Source: CBDUBU01 sp965365465 (GTDB lineage Bacteria; Bacteroidota; Rhodothermia; Rhodothermales; DASSAV01). Taken from it: a stretch of DNA of 14,905 nucleotides. The stretch lies in assembly GCA_965365465.1 (NCBI GenBank), contig CBDUBU010000075.1:1-14905 (forward strand). Reading direction: 5' to 3'. Positions 1 through 11,242 of this stretch are shown here, in pieces. Numbering within the stretch: position 1 is the first letter of the stretch; each line of letters starts with the position of its first letter. Under the pieces are notes generated by a model that was not told the DNA's origin, searched no databases, and saw only the letters and a program-made list of their open reading frames with translations. A program made the translations under genes and the position numbers.

Positions 1-1
1 G

Positions 2-1480
2 GTTCTCGATAGAATCGAGGAGTATTACGAGAAGGGGCAGCCGGTGCTTGTCGGCACCACATCGGTCGAGGTTTCGGAGACGTTGAGCCGTATGCTTCAG
101 CGCAAGGGGATCAAGCATAACGTGCTGAATGCCCGGCGCGACCGTGCGAAGGCGGAAGCGCTCATCGTGTCTGAAGCGGGTCAGAAAGGGGGCGTTACCA
201 TCGCCACGAACATGGCCGGTCGCGGCACGGACATCAAGCTGGCGCCGGGGGTAAAGGAACTGGGCGGTCTGGCGATTCTCGGCACGGAACGTCATGAAAG
301 CCGACGCATCGACCTTCAGTTGCGCGGCCGTTCGGGACGCCAGGGAGATCCGGGAGAAAGCCAGTTCTACGTTTCGCTGGAAGACGAACTGATGCGCCTT
401 TTCCGCTCGGACAGGACGGCGCGCATCATGGATCGCCTCGGTCTTGAAGAAGGTGCGGTGATTACGCATCCCTGGATCAACAAAAGCATCGAACGCGCTC
501 AGAAAAAGGTCGAGCAAAACAACTTCGCCATACGTAAGCGCCAGCTCGAGTATGACGATGTGCTCAACGCGCAACGCGCCGTGATCTATGACCGGAGGCT
601 GCACGCGCTCAAAGGCGACCGGCTGCGCGGTGAGATTCTGGACATGGTGAGGCAGGTCGTTGAGGACATCGTCGAGAAGCATTACGGCGAGGGAACGCTC
701 GACGAAATGCGCGAAGAACTGCTGAGAACCCTGGCTTTCGACTTCGAGATCGACCGCGAGACGTTCGTGAAGCTGGGCGAAGACGGGGTGCGGGACAGCG
801 CGTTCGAAGGCATCCAGCAGATGTACCACCGGAAGCGGGATGCGCTGGCGCGTTCCTTCTATGAAGGTGTCCGGAAGATTATGGAAAGCGACAATGAGCA
901 TAAACCGGTGCGGGTCGTCGTTGACTTCACGGATGGGCACCGGCTGTTACAGGTAGCCGCCAAGATACAGGACGCTTTCGAGAGCCACGGGCAGGAAGTG
1001 AACGATGCGCTGGAACGGGCCGTAACGCTGTCCATCATCGACGAGCGGTGGATGGAGCACCTCCGCGACCTGGATGAGTTGAAGGAAGGAATCGGGCTTC
1101 GGGCCTACGGTCAGCGAGACCCTGTCATCGAATATAAGATGGAAGCCTTCAAGCTGTTTGCGGAAATGATGGGCCGGATCAACCATGAGGTTGCCTCCTT
1201 TGTGCTCAAGGCAGGACCGCTCGTAGATGGGCAGGCGGCGCGGCGCGGCGCTTCTCCTGCCCGGCGGCGCGTGGATCCGAGGCGGGCGCAGGCATCTCAC
1301 GCATCGGCGGAACCGACCTACGGGGTAAAAGCAGGCGGCAATGGCGCAGGCAGCGCCGCCGAGCGTGACCCGACTGTCAAGGCGCAGCCCGTCGTCGTGG
1401 CAGACCGGGTCGGGCGCAATGATCCTTGCCCCTGCGGCAGCGGTAAGAAATACAAGCATTGTCACGGTCGGTCTGCATAA
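2..1480 (+). CDS. secA: Preprotein translocase ATPase SecA, C-terminal half (5' end outside window)
   Basis: SecA is the cytoplasmic motor that drives unfolded preproteins through the SecYEG channel by ATP hydrolysis. The frame is open from the first base, so the gene starts outside the window; 492 residues are visible, about half of a usual SecA. In order one sees the second helicase-like nucleotide-binding domain with ATNMAGRGTDI (about nt 203-235) and QLRGRSGRQGD. Next comes the helical scaffold and two-helix-finger region with DERWMEHLRDLDELKEGIGL and AYGQRDP. A low-complexity Arg/Ala/Gly-rich linker follows (about nt 1225-1410). The protein ends in an intact SEC-C zinc motif, CPCGSGKKYKHCH, giving ligands C, C, C and H from codons at 1427, 1433, 1460 and 1463. 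In known SecA proteins this tail binds zinc and contacts SecB or ribosomes. The identification is secure. A GTG codon at nt 44 is internal and not the start. Confidence 0.98.
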   Translation, partial: VLDRIEEYYEKGQPVLVGTTSVEVSETLSRMLQRKGIKHNVLNARRDRAKAEALIVSEAGQKGGVTIATNMAGRGTDIKLAPGVKELGGLAILGTERHESRRIDLQLRGRSGRQGDPGESQFYVSLEDELMRLFRSDRTARIMDRLGLEEGAVITHPWINKSIERAQKKVEQNNFAIRKRQLEYDDVLNAQRAVIYDRRLHALKGDRLRGEILDMVRQVVEDIVEKHYGEGTLDEMREELLRTLAFDFEIDRETFVKLGEDGVRDSAFEGIQQMYHRKRDALARSFYEGVRKIMESDNEHKPVRVVVDFTDGHRLLQVAAKIQDAFESHGQEVNDALERAVTLSIIDERWMEHLRDLDELKEGIGLRAYGQRDPVIEYKMEAFKLFAEMMGRINHEVASFVLKAGPLVDGQAARRGASPARRRVDPRRAQASHASAEPTYGVKAGGNGAGSAAERDPTVKAQPVVVADRVGRNDPCPCGSGKKYKHCHGRSA

Positions 1481-1506
1481 GGTCCGGATGGTAAAGGAGA
1501 TTGCGG

Positions 1507-1558
1507 AAGGTTCAAGGTTGCGTGCTCGTCGCTTCGGCGTCTCGCTTCCTTGAACCTT
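1507..1558 (+). terminator. Inverted repeat after secA, possible terminator
   Basis: An 11-bp perfect inverted repeat, AAGGTTCAAGG (1507-1517) and CCTTGAACCTT (1548-1558), lies 26 bp after the secA stop with a 30-nt loop. Bases just outside can extend it by a G-U and a G-C pair. The 3' flank TTCTGTTTCC is only moderately T-rich and the loop is long, so it is not a textbook intrinsic terminator. It could instead be a protein-binding or mRNA-processing site. The rest of the 185-bp gap before recN shows nothing else I can support. Confidence 0.4.
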
Positions 1559-1665
1559 TCTGTTTCCGTCCTCTGGAAAGCATTATCTTTCGTGCATCAC
1601 AAGATTGAGGGGCGGCGTGTTATGCATAGCCTCTCACGAAGCGAAATCCGTGAAGCCGTCGCACT

Positions 1666-3387
1666 ATGTTAAGGTCGCTTTACATCAGGGACTATGCGCT
1701 GATCGAAGAACTGGATGTCGAGTTTGGCAGCGGTCTCAATATCATTACGGGGGAAACCGGGGCCGGCAAATCGATTCTGATCGGCGCGTTGAAAATGATT
1801 CTGGGCGAGCGGGCTTCAACGGAAGTCGTGCGCACAGGCGCCAAAAAGGCGGTCATCGAAGGGGTTTTCGATGAGGCGGATACGCCGCAAATGCGAGACC
1901 TGCTTGGGGAGAACGATATAGAATCGCAGTCGCAGATCATTCTGCGCCGGGAAATCAGCAGCAGCCAGAGCCGGTCCTTTATCAACGACACGCCTGCTAC
2001 GGCGCAGCTTTTGCGCGATGTAGCGGCCCGTCTGATCGACCTGCACGGCCAGCATGAGCACCAGTCGTTATTGCGCTCGGAGACGCACCTGGAGTTGCTG
2101 GACAACTTCGGGAGCCTTGGGGGGCTGGTAGGGAGCTACCGAAAGCAGTATGGCATCGTTGAGGACCTGGTTCGCCAGAGGAACGCCCTCGTGGCCCGCG
2201 AAAGGGAGCTTCACCAGCAAAAGGAACTCTATGCGTTCCAGATTGAGGAGATTGACCGGGTTGCGCCGCAGGAAGGAGAAGAGGATAGCCTCGAAAGTGA
2301 GCGCCGGGTGCTGGAAAATGCGGAGCACCTTTATGAGGCCACCGCCCGGCTCTACGAAATGCTGTATGAGTCGGACAATGCCGTACACGATCAGCTCGTT
2401 GTGGCCCGCAACGAAATTCAGGATCTGGCCCGAATCGATCGGGACTTTGATGAGTCGCTGTCAGAGGTAAAGTCTGCCCAGATCGTCATCTCCGAAGTCG
2501 CCAAGTTTTTGCAGGATTACAACGCCCGTGTCGAGTTCAACCCGGAGCGCCTCGATGAAATCCGCGAGCGCCTGGGGGTGATTGACCTGTTGAAGCGCAA
2601 GTATGGGGGCACGCTCGAAGCGGTGCTGGCCTACCGCGAAGAGATTGGCGAGACGTATGATCTGGCGGCCAATTACGAAGGCGCGATAGAACGCTTGACA
2701 ACGCAGATCAGGGCGGCCCAGCAAGAGTTGAGTGATGCGGGGCTGCGGCTGTCGGCGAAACGGCATGAGGTGGCGCAACGCATCGAGCAGGCTATTGTCT
2801 CGGAACTGGCGGGCCTGGGCATCCCGCACAGTCGTTTCGAGGTTCAGTTCAGCAGACGGGAGGATTCCGAGGGATGGATCATGCTTTCGGTCGCGGGGCG
2901 CGGTGTTGAGCGGTATATGGCTTTTGCCACCGGCATGGATGTCGTGGAATTCTATATTTCGACCAACGTGGGCGAGGCGCCCCGGCCGCTGGCGCGGGTC
3001 GCTTCCGGCGGCGAAATCAGCCGTATCATGCTCGCGCTCAAAACGATTCTTGCCAGGAGCGAGCGATTGCCCATTCTCGTCTTCGATGAGATCGATGTGG
3101 GTATCTCAGGCCCGATTGCCCGTAAGGTAGGGGAGAGTATGCACGCGCTCGCACACTATCATCAGATCATCGCCATTACCCACCACCCGCAGATCGCTGC
3201 GCTGGGAGACATACACTTTGTCGTGGAAAAACGGGTAGACAAGGGGCGTACGAGGACGCATATACAACGTCTGGGCGATGCAGATCGCGCTGCACAGGTA
3301 GCCTCGCTCATCAGCGGGGCAGAGATCACCGAGGCTTCGCTGGAAAGCGCCCGGGAGTTGATGGCGGCTCCGCGAAAAAGTGGATAG
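1666..3387 (+). CDS. recN: DNA repair protein RecN
   Basis: RecN is an SMC-like ABC ATPase that acts in double-strand break repair with RecA. The 573-residue length fits the family (about 550-570). The N-terminal head has Walker A GETGAGKS at residues 29-36. The conserved HGQHEHQ stretch follows at 127-133. A central region of about residues 150-370, rich in Glu, Arg and Leu, should form the coiled-coil arms. The C-terminal head carries the ABC signature ASGGE at 446-450 and Walker B ILVFDEID at 470-477. The ATG at 1666 begins MLRSLYIRDYALI, which matches the usual RecN N-terminus. No clear Shine-Dalgarno sequence precedes it. It is 185 bp from secA with a hairpin between, so it is probably transcribed separately; I saw no obvious LexA box. 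The identification is firm. Confidence 0.97.
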   Translation: MLRSLYIRDYALIEELDVEFGSGLNIITGETGAGKSILIGALKMILGERASTEVVRTGAKKAVIEGVFDEADTPQMRDLLGENDIESQSQIILRREISSSQSRSFINDTPATAQLLRDVAARLIDLHGQHEHQSLLRSETHLELLDNFGSLGGLVGSYRKQYGIVEDLVRQRNALVARERELHQQKELYAFQIEEIDRVAPQEGEEDSLESERRVLENAEHLYEATARLYEMLYESDNAVHDQLVVARNEIQDLARIDRDFDESLSEVKSAQIVISEVAKFLQDYNARVEFNPERLDEIRERLGVIDLLKRKYGGTLEAVLAYREEIGETYDLAANYEGAIERLTTQIRAAQQELSDAGLRLSAKRHEVAQRIEQAIVSELAGLGIPHSRFEVQFSRREDSEGWIMLSVAGRGVERYMAFATGMDVVEFYISTNVGEAPRPLARVASGGEISRIMLALKTILARSERLPILVFDEIDVGISGPIARKVGESMHALAHYHQIIAITHHPQIAALGDIHFVVEKRVDKGRTRTHIQRLGDADRAAQVASLISGAEITEASLESARELMAAPRKSG

Positions 3388-3390
3388 GCA

Positions 3391-3419
3391 GGCGGCTCCG
3401 CCGGGTTGCCCATAACCGG
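3391..3419 (+). terminator. Tandem small hairpins after recN, weak terminator candidate
   Basis: Three bases past the recN stop, GGCG-gctc-CGCC (3391-3402) abuts a second imperfect hairpin. In it CCGGGTT (3401-3407, one unpaired G) faces AACCGG (3414-3419) across a 6-nt loop. No T-run follows, so rho-independent termination is doubtful. A similar arrangement occurs before metH at 5935-5966. The remaining gap to 3525 contains TTAAGT (3478) and TATTCT (3500), spaced 16 nt, which could be a poor sigma-70-like promoter for the next gene, but this is weak. Confidence 0.25.
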
Positions 3420-3525
3420 AAAGCCGAACATCCCTCCATGATGAGCCGGGGGTTAATCTTCATGTGCTTCCATGCGCTTAAGTTCGATGATTTCCGGTGT
3501 ATTCTTTTCACCCAAATAGAAGAAG

Positions 3526-4947
3526 ATGGCTCAGATCAAGTTTGGAACGGACGGCTGGCGCGCCGTTATCGCAGAAGAGTTCACGTTTGAGAATGTGACG
3601 TTGGTATCCCGTGCGACGGCGCAATGGATGCAGAAGAAGTTTGGAGCGTCGCCAAAAGCAGTCATTGGGCACGACACCCGGTTTCTCGGTCGCGCTTTTG
3701 CCGAGCGGGTCGCCTGTGTACTGGCATCGTACGGCATACACGTCACCTTTGCCGAAACCATCGCGCCCACGCCTGCCATCAGTTGGGGAACACGCGAATT
3801 CGGCTGCGATGCCGGCATCGTCATCACAGCGAGCCATAACCCGCCGCAGTACAACGGCTTCAAGATCAAGGCCAACTTCGGGGGGCCTGCATCGCCGCAG
3901 ATGATAGCCGAAGTGGAGCAGGAACTGGACCGGCTTGGAGAAGCCCCATCGCTTTCCTCTTTCGAGGAGTTGCGTGCATCCGGAAAGATCGTATTACGGG
4001 ATGTTCGGGCGGAATACATGGATATGCTGAGGTCGCGGCTCGACATAGCGGCGATAGCCGCTTCCGGGATACGGATGGCGCATGATGCCATGTTCGGAGC
4101 GGGGCGCGGCGTCATTCGAGAACTGATCGGGAGCGAGCAGGTGTACGAACTGCGCGGCGACTGGAACCCCGGTTTCCATGGTCAGGCGCCTGAACCCATC
4201 GAACGCAACCTGCAAATGCTCTCGAAAGCAATCGTGCGTGAAAGCTGTGCGGTGGGCATTGCGAACGATGGGGACGCCGACCGGGTGGGGATGTATGACG
4301 AGAACGGAAAGTTTGTCGATTCGCACCAGATCCTGGCCTTGCTGCTGAAGTATCTGTATGAGGAGCGAGGACTTCGCGGTGATGTGGTTAAGACCTTTTC
4401 CACGACGCATATGCTGAACAAAATGGGAAACGTGTATGGAGCCAGAGTGCATACGCTGCCCATCGGGTTCAAATACATCGGGCCGCTGATCGTGGAAGAG
4501 GATATTCTAATTGGGGGTGAGGAATCAGGCGGCGTGGCCGTCAAGGGACACATTCCGGAACGGGACGGGATTTACATCGGCCTGCTCGTCGTGGAGATGA
4601 TGGTGAAGCGCGGGAAAAAGCTCTCCGAACTGGTGCAGGAACTCTTTCAGGAGTTCGGGCCGCACGTGGCGCGTCGGATCGACCTGCATACGACCGAGCA
4701 GAAGAAGCAGGGGGTGCTGGACCGGTTGCGGGCCGGCGGCCTGGAGGAAATTTCAGGCAACCGGGTGACGGAGGTGCAGACGCTGGACGGATTCAAGCAT
4801 ATCACCGAGCATGGCTGGCTGCTGGTTCGTCCTTCCGGCACCGAGCCGGTGCTGCGCATCTATTCGGAGGCCGGGACGGAGGAAGCCGCTGATGCGCTGA
4901 TTGCCGACGCTGTCCATCAGTTGGGCGTCAGCAACGACGCGCATTGA
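3526..4947 (+). CDS. Phosphoglucomutase/phosphomannomutase family protein
   Basis: This enzyme of the alpha-D-phosphohexomutase superfamily interconverts hexose 1- and 6-phosphates through a phosphoserine, feeding nucleotide-sugar and polysaccharide synthesis. All four active-site loops are visible in the 473 residues. They are the phosphoserine loop TASHNPPQYNG (Ser103), the metal loop NDGDADR (Asp248, Asp250, Asp252), the sugar-binding loop GGEESGG (330-336) and the phosphate-binding loop RPSGTEP (435-441). The protein starts FGTDGWR shortly after the ATG, as in close relatives. GEESGG and the QYNGFK context favour a PGM/PMM rather than GlmM, but whether glucose or mannose phosphate is preferred cannot be read from sequence. 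The purine-rich AGAAGAAG just upstream of ATG may act as a ribosome site. It stands alone, 138 bp after recN and about 95 bp before the hydrolase. Confidence 0.93.
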   Translation: MAQIKFGTDGWRAVIAEEFTFENVTLVSRATAQWMQKKFGASPKAVIGHDTRFLGRAFAERVACVLASYGIHVTFAETIAPTPAISWGTREFGCDAGIVITASHNPPQYNGFKIKANFGGPASPQMIAEVEQELDRLGEAPSLSSFEELRASGKIVLRDVRAEYMDMLRSRLDIAAIAASGIRMAHDAMFGAGRGVIRELIGSEQVYELRGDWNPGFHGQAPEPIERNLQMLSKAIVRESCAVGIANDGDADRVGMYDENGKFVDSHQILALLLKYLYEERGLRGDVVKTFSTTHMLNKMGNVYGARVHTLPIGFKYIGPLIVEEDILIGGEESGGVAVKGHIPERDGIYIGLLVVEMMVKRGKKLSELVQELFQEFGPHVARRIDLHTTEQKKQGVLDRLRAGGLEEISGNRVTEVQTLDGFKHITEHGWLLVRPSGTEPVLRIYSEAGTEEAADALIADAVHQLGVSNDAH

Positions 4948-5042
4948 TGGCCTTGAGACTGGTTTTCTGAATCCGTTCCGGGCAGAAGAGATGGAAACTT
5001 CTGTTTCTTTGCTTCCGGTTGATGACGTTTCCTGCTATCGAG

Positions 5043-5813
5043 ATGCAACTTCATTACAAGAAGTACGGAGAGGGCAGCCCGCTGATCATCCTGCACGGTC
5101 TTCTGGGAGCGAGCGGCAACTGGCATACGCTGGCTACTCACTCTTTCGGAGAGCGCTTTGCGACCTATACCGTAGACCAACGCAACCACGGCCGTTCTCC
5201 GCACAGCGAGGTGGTGGGATATGCTGCCATGGCGGAGGACGTTTGTGCTTTCATGGACAGGGAGGATTTGTCTTCGGCCTGTTTGCTGGGGCATTCGATG
5301 GGGGGCAAAACAGCCATGCAAGTCGCCCTTGCCTACCCGGAGCGTGTGGACAAGCTCGTTGTCGTAGACATTGCGCCACGAGCATACAAGGCGAGCCACC
5401 GGGAAATACTGGATGCACTTCAGGCGCTGCCGCTCGGCCAGTATGGTTCGCGTCAGGAGATCGATCAGGCGCTCGCCCGGCGCATCTCCTCTTCCCCGAT
5501 CCGGCAATTTCTGCTCAAGAACCTGGTATACGACAAAGAGGCCGGCGTGTACTCGTGGCAGATGAACCTGGAAGCGTTGGACCGGGGCTATGAAGAAATC
5601 AACGCCGCCGTCGGCAACGGGAAGGCTTTCGATAAGCCGGTTCTTTTCGTTCGGGGAGGGCAATCAGACTACATAACGGAAGAGGACGAGGCTGGGATAA
5701 AAAAGCTTTTCCCGAAAGCCGAAATAGCCACGGTTCCCGGAGCAGGTCACTGGGTACATGCGGAAGTTCCGCAGGCTTTTGCCGAGGTCGTGCTGGCATT
5801 TCTGAACCGGTAG
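5043..5813 (+). CDS. Alpha/beta hydrolase, YbfF/ABHD11-like esterase
   Basis: This is a cytoplasmic alpha/beta-fold hydrolase of about 256 residues resembling the YbfF acyl-ester hydrolases of bacteria and ABHD11 of mitochondria; the natural substrate is unknown. Visible signatures are the oxyanion region LHGLLGASGNW, VDQRNHGRS, the nucleophile elbow GHSMGGK (Ser85), VVVDIAP (probable acid Asp109) and AGAGHWVHAE (His236). These motifs match what I recall of E. coli YbfF in the same order, including the QFLLKNL segment of the lid. I chose ATG 5043 because MQLHYKKYGEG is where relatives usually begin. ATG 5022 and TTG 5019 are in frame and would add 7 or 8 residues, and none of the three has a Shine-Dalgarno sequence. 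The upstream gap holds only a small AT-rich hairpin, GAAAC-TTCT-GTTTC (4994-5007), followed by TTT. Confidence 0.9.
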   Translation: MQLHYKKYGEGSPLIILHGLLGASGNWHTLATHSFGERFATYTVDQRNHGRSPHSEVVGYAAMAEDVCAFMDREDLSSACLLGHSMGGKTAMQVALAYPERVDKLVVVDIAPRAYKASHREILDALQALPLGQYGSRQEIDQALARRISSSPIRQFLLKNLVYDKEAGVYSWQMNLEALDRGYEEINAAVGNGKAFDKPVLFVRGGQSDYITEEDEAGIKKLFPKAEIATVPGAGHWVHAEVPQAFAEVVLAFLNR

Positions 5814-5816
5814 TCC

Positions 5817-5862
5817 GGCAGAACAAACAGCCTGTGTAAGGGTTGGTTCGGCTTGTTCTGTC
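5817..5862 (+). terminator. Hairpin after the hydrolase gene, possible terminator
   Basis: CAGAACAA (5819-5826) pairs with TTGTTCTG (5853-5860), starting 5 bp after the stop codon. GCC (5830-5832) and GGC (5850-5852) add three more pairs above a 3-nt bulge. The following bases TCCCTGG are not a T-run, so this may be a weak terminator, a 3'-end stabilising stem, or the first element of the metH leader. Confidence 0.35.
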
Positions 5863-6000
5863 CCTGGAATCTGAGCGCCCGCGAAGAGTCTGTGCCAGGG
5901 TGTGCAGACGCCCAGGCGGAGCGATTTCTCTGGCGGAAGCGTCGCTTCCCCGGGTTGTCAAACCGGTTCTCATTGTTTTCAAGTTAATGGTGAAGAAAGA
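5863..6000 (+). promoter_or_regulatory. metH 5' leader with several inverted repeats
   Basis: The gap ahead of metH contains nested short repeats. CCCTGG (5862-5867) faces CCAGGG (5895-5900), and GTCTG (5888-5892) faces CAGAC (5905-5909). GGAAGC-gtc-GCTTCC (5935-5949) is a tight hairpin that abuts CCGGGTT (5950-5956) with AACCGG (5961-5966). A leader is plausible because metH genes are often controlled by SAM, SAH or cobalamin riboswitches. I cannot recognise the conserved core of any of these by eye, so no class is assigned. No convincing promoter is seen. A purine run, GAAGAAAGA, ends directly at the metH ATG. Confidence 0.3.
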
Positions 6001-9717
<3,717 letters not shown>

Positions 9718-9743
9718 GTCGGATTTGCGCATTATGTATCCAG

Positions 9744-9778
9744 GGGCGCTGCTTGTTCAAAAAGCGGCGCCCTTTTTT
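9744..9778 (+). terminator. Rho-independent terminator after metH
   Basis: GGGCGC-T-GCTT (9744-9754) pairs with AAGC-G-GCGCCC (9762-9772), an 11-bp stem with one internal T-G wobble and a 7-nt loop. Six T residues follow immediately (9773-9778). It begins 27 bp after the metH stop. This is the clearest intrinsic terminator in the window and separates metH from the TPR gene. Confidence 0.92.
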
Positions 9779-9789
9779 CGCGTTGTTCA

Positions 9790-9824
9790 TCCTCCGGCGC
9801 TTGTCCGGTCCATATGCCGGAGGA
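9790..9824 (+). repeat. 9-bp perfect inverted repeat in the TPR gene leader
   Basis: TCCTCCGGC (9790-9798) is the exact reverse complement of GCCGGAGGA (9816-9824), with a 17-nt spacer. The right arm contains GGAGG, the best Shine-Dalgarno-like string in the gap, and the loop contains an in-frame ATG (9814). It lies only 12 bp past the metH terminator T-run. It may be an operator or an RNA stem in the 5' leader of the downstream gene; chance cannot be excluded. Confidence 0.4.
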
Positions 9825-9868
9825 ACAGCGCTTTGGGACTGCTGTAACACGGCTGGTTGTATCTATGC

Positions 9869-9872
9869 GGAG
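9869..9872 (+). promoter_or_regulatory. Ribosome binding site supporting the TPR gene start at 9880
   Basis: GGAG lies 7 nt before ATG 9880, a normal spacing. The alternative starts at 9814 and 9865 have no comparable site upstream. This is the main reason for choosing 9880. Confidence 0.45.
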
Positions 9873-9879
9873 ACGCCTG

Positions 9880-11118
9880 ATGACGAACATAATCTACATA
9901 CGGCAGCATAAGGCGCCGGCCTTCGTTCTGGCGGTCATGTTCCTGGCATTGCTTTGCGTCAGGCCGGCTGCGGCGCAGTCTGCGGGCGGAGGCTCTGTGC
10001 TGGATGACCCGCTCGTGCAATACCAGGCCAAGAGAGGATTGGATCTGCTCTATGACATGAGGTTTGAACAGTCCTACAAGCTGTTTGACCAGATTGATCG
10101 ACGGTTTCCCAGGCATCCTATCGGGCCGTTCCTGAAGGCATTGAATACCTGGTGGGAGATTTTGCTGGATATGTCGGACGACTCCCATGATGACGCTTTC
10201 TTTGCGGCTATGGACGAGGTCATCGCACGAAGCGACCGCCTTCTGGCGCGCGACCAGGAAAACTTCGACGCCATGTTTTTCAAGGGAGCGGCGCTGGGCT
10301 TCCGGGGGCGCTTGCGTTCAAATCGCGGCGACTGGTTCAAGGCTGCCATGGACGGCAAGCGGGCAATGGATTACGTGCTGGCGGTCGCCAAGAAAGATCC
10401 CGGCAATCACGACTACGTCTTTGGAAAAGGGCTTTATGACTACTATGCCGCCGTCATTCCAGATCGGTATCCGTTTACCAAAACGGTGATGGTATTTTTC
10501 CCGAAAGGCAACCGGGAGCGCGGGATTCAGGAGTTGCAGCGAACGGCTGAAAAAGGAACGTACATACAGACAGAAGCAGCGTATTTCCTGCTACAGGTTT
10601 TTTACCTCTTTGAAGACGACTATGAGAAGAGCGTAGAATATGCGACCTGGCTGCGCGAGCGGCATCCGGCGAACCCCTTTTTTCACACCTTCGAGGGGCG
10701 CGTTTATGTGAAATGGGGACGCTGGCAGAAGGCAGAGGAAATCTTCTCCGCCGTAGTGCAACGGTATCAGCAAGGGCTGACCGGCTATAATGCAGCCTCC
10801 GCCGAGCAGTCCTACTATTTCCTTTCCCGCAGCAGAATGGCCCTGGGCGACTACGAGCAGGCGCTGGAGTACCTGAAGAAGCTGGACACGATTGCTGCCC
10901 GAACCTCCAGGGATACCTATTTCAAGGTCTGGGGGCGTTTCCGCCAGGGCATGGCGTACGATGCCCTGGGCCGGCGCGACATGGCCGTGAAACGCTACAA
11001 AGAGGTGCTGGCGATGAAGGATTGGGGCGACGTGCATGAGCGGGCGCAATACTATCTGGATGAGCCGCATCAAGGGCGAAACGCAGCGCTTTCCTATCCC
11101 CGCACGTCAGGGCAGTAA
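9880..11118 (+). CDS. Exported tetratricopeptide-type repeat protein of unknown function
   Basis: From ATG 9880 the protein has 412 residues. It begins with a signal peptide: a short basic stretch, a hydrophobic core around FVLAVMFLALLCV, and a likely cleavage after AAA at about residue 32, before QSAGG. The lone Cys in the core is not followed by a lipoprotein-like +2 context, so a soluble periplasmic protein is more likely. The mature part is helical with TPR-like pairs, for example YDMRFEQSYKLFDQIDRRFP near the N-terminus, then EDDYEKSVEYATWLRERHP, VKWGRWQKAEEIFSAVV, ALGDYEQALEYLKKLD and ALGRRDMAVKRYKEVL. The middle holds GKGLYDYYAA and PKGNRERGIQEL, which I associate with a widespread bacterial TPR family of unknown role. 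In-frame ATGs at 9814 and 9865 would add 22 or 5 residues and give a less typical signal peptide. It has its own leader after the metH terminator. Confidence 0.8.
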   Translation: MTNIIYIRQHKAPAFVLAVMFLALLCVRPAAAQSAGGGSVLDDPLVQYQAKRGLDLLYDMRFEQSYKLFDQIDRRFPRHPIGPFLKALNTWWEILLDMSDDSHDDAFFAAMDEVIARSDRLLARDQENFDAMFFKGAALGFRGRLRSNRGDWFKAAMDGKRAMDYVLAVAKKDPGNHDYVFGKGLYDYYAAVIPDRYPFTKTVMVFFPKGNRERGIQELQRTAEKGTYIQTEAAYFLLQVFYLFEDDYEKSVEYATWLRERHPANPFFHTFEGRVYVKWGRWQKAEEIFSAVVQRYQQGLTGYNAASAEQSYYFLSRSRMALGDYEQALEYLKKLDTIAARTSRDTYFKVWGRFRQGMAYDALGRRDMAVKRYKEVLAMKDWGDVHERAQYYLDEPHQGRNAALSYPRTSGQ

Positions 11119-11242
11119 AAACGGACAGGATGGGCTGCCAAAGCTCCGGCGAGATTCCGCGCTTATCGAAGCCGGTGCGAAAACAAACAGGCCGTAAGTC
11201 TCGTTCGACCTGTATCGTGCAAACCAAACCGGCCAGAGAAAG

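Noticed and set aside
1489..1554. 21-codon ORF after secA running through the inverted repeat
   Set aside because: There is no ribosome site and no recognisable peptide; it is likely to be chance.
4948..5042. Terminator between the phosphohexomutase and hydrolase genes
   Set aside because: The only hairpin (4994-5007) has five AT-rich pairs and three following T residues, too weak to list.
5902..6000. N-terminal extension of MetH by 33 residues
   Set aside because: The added part is unlike MetH, and ATG 6001 gives a protein whose zinc and cobalamin ligands fall almost exactly at the E. coli positions.
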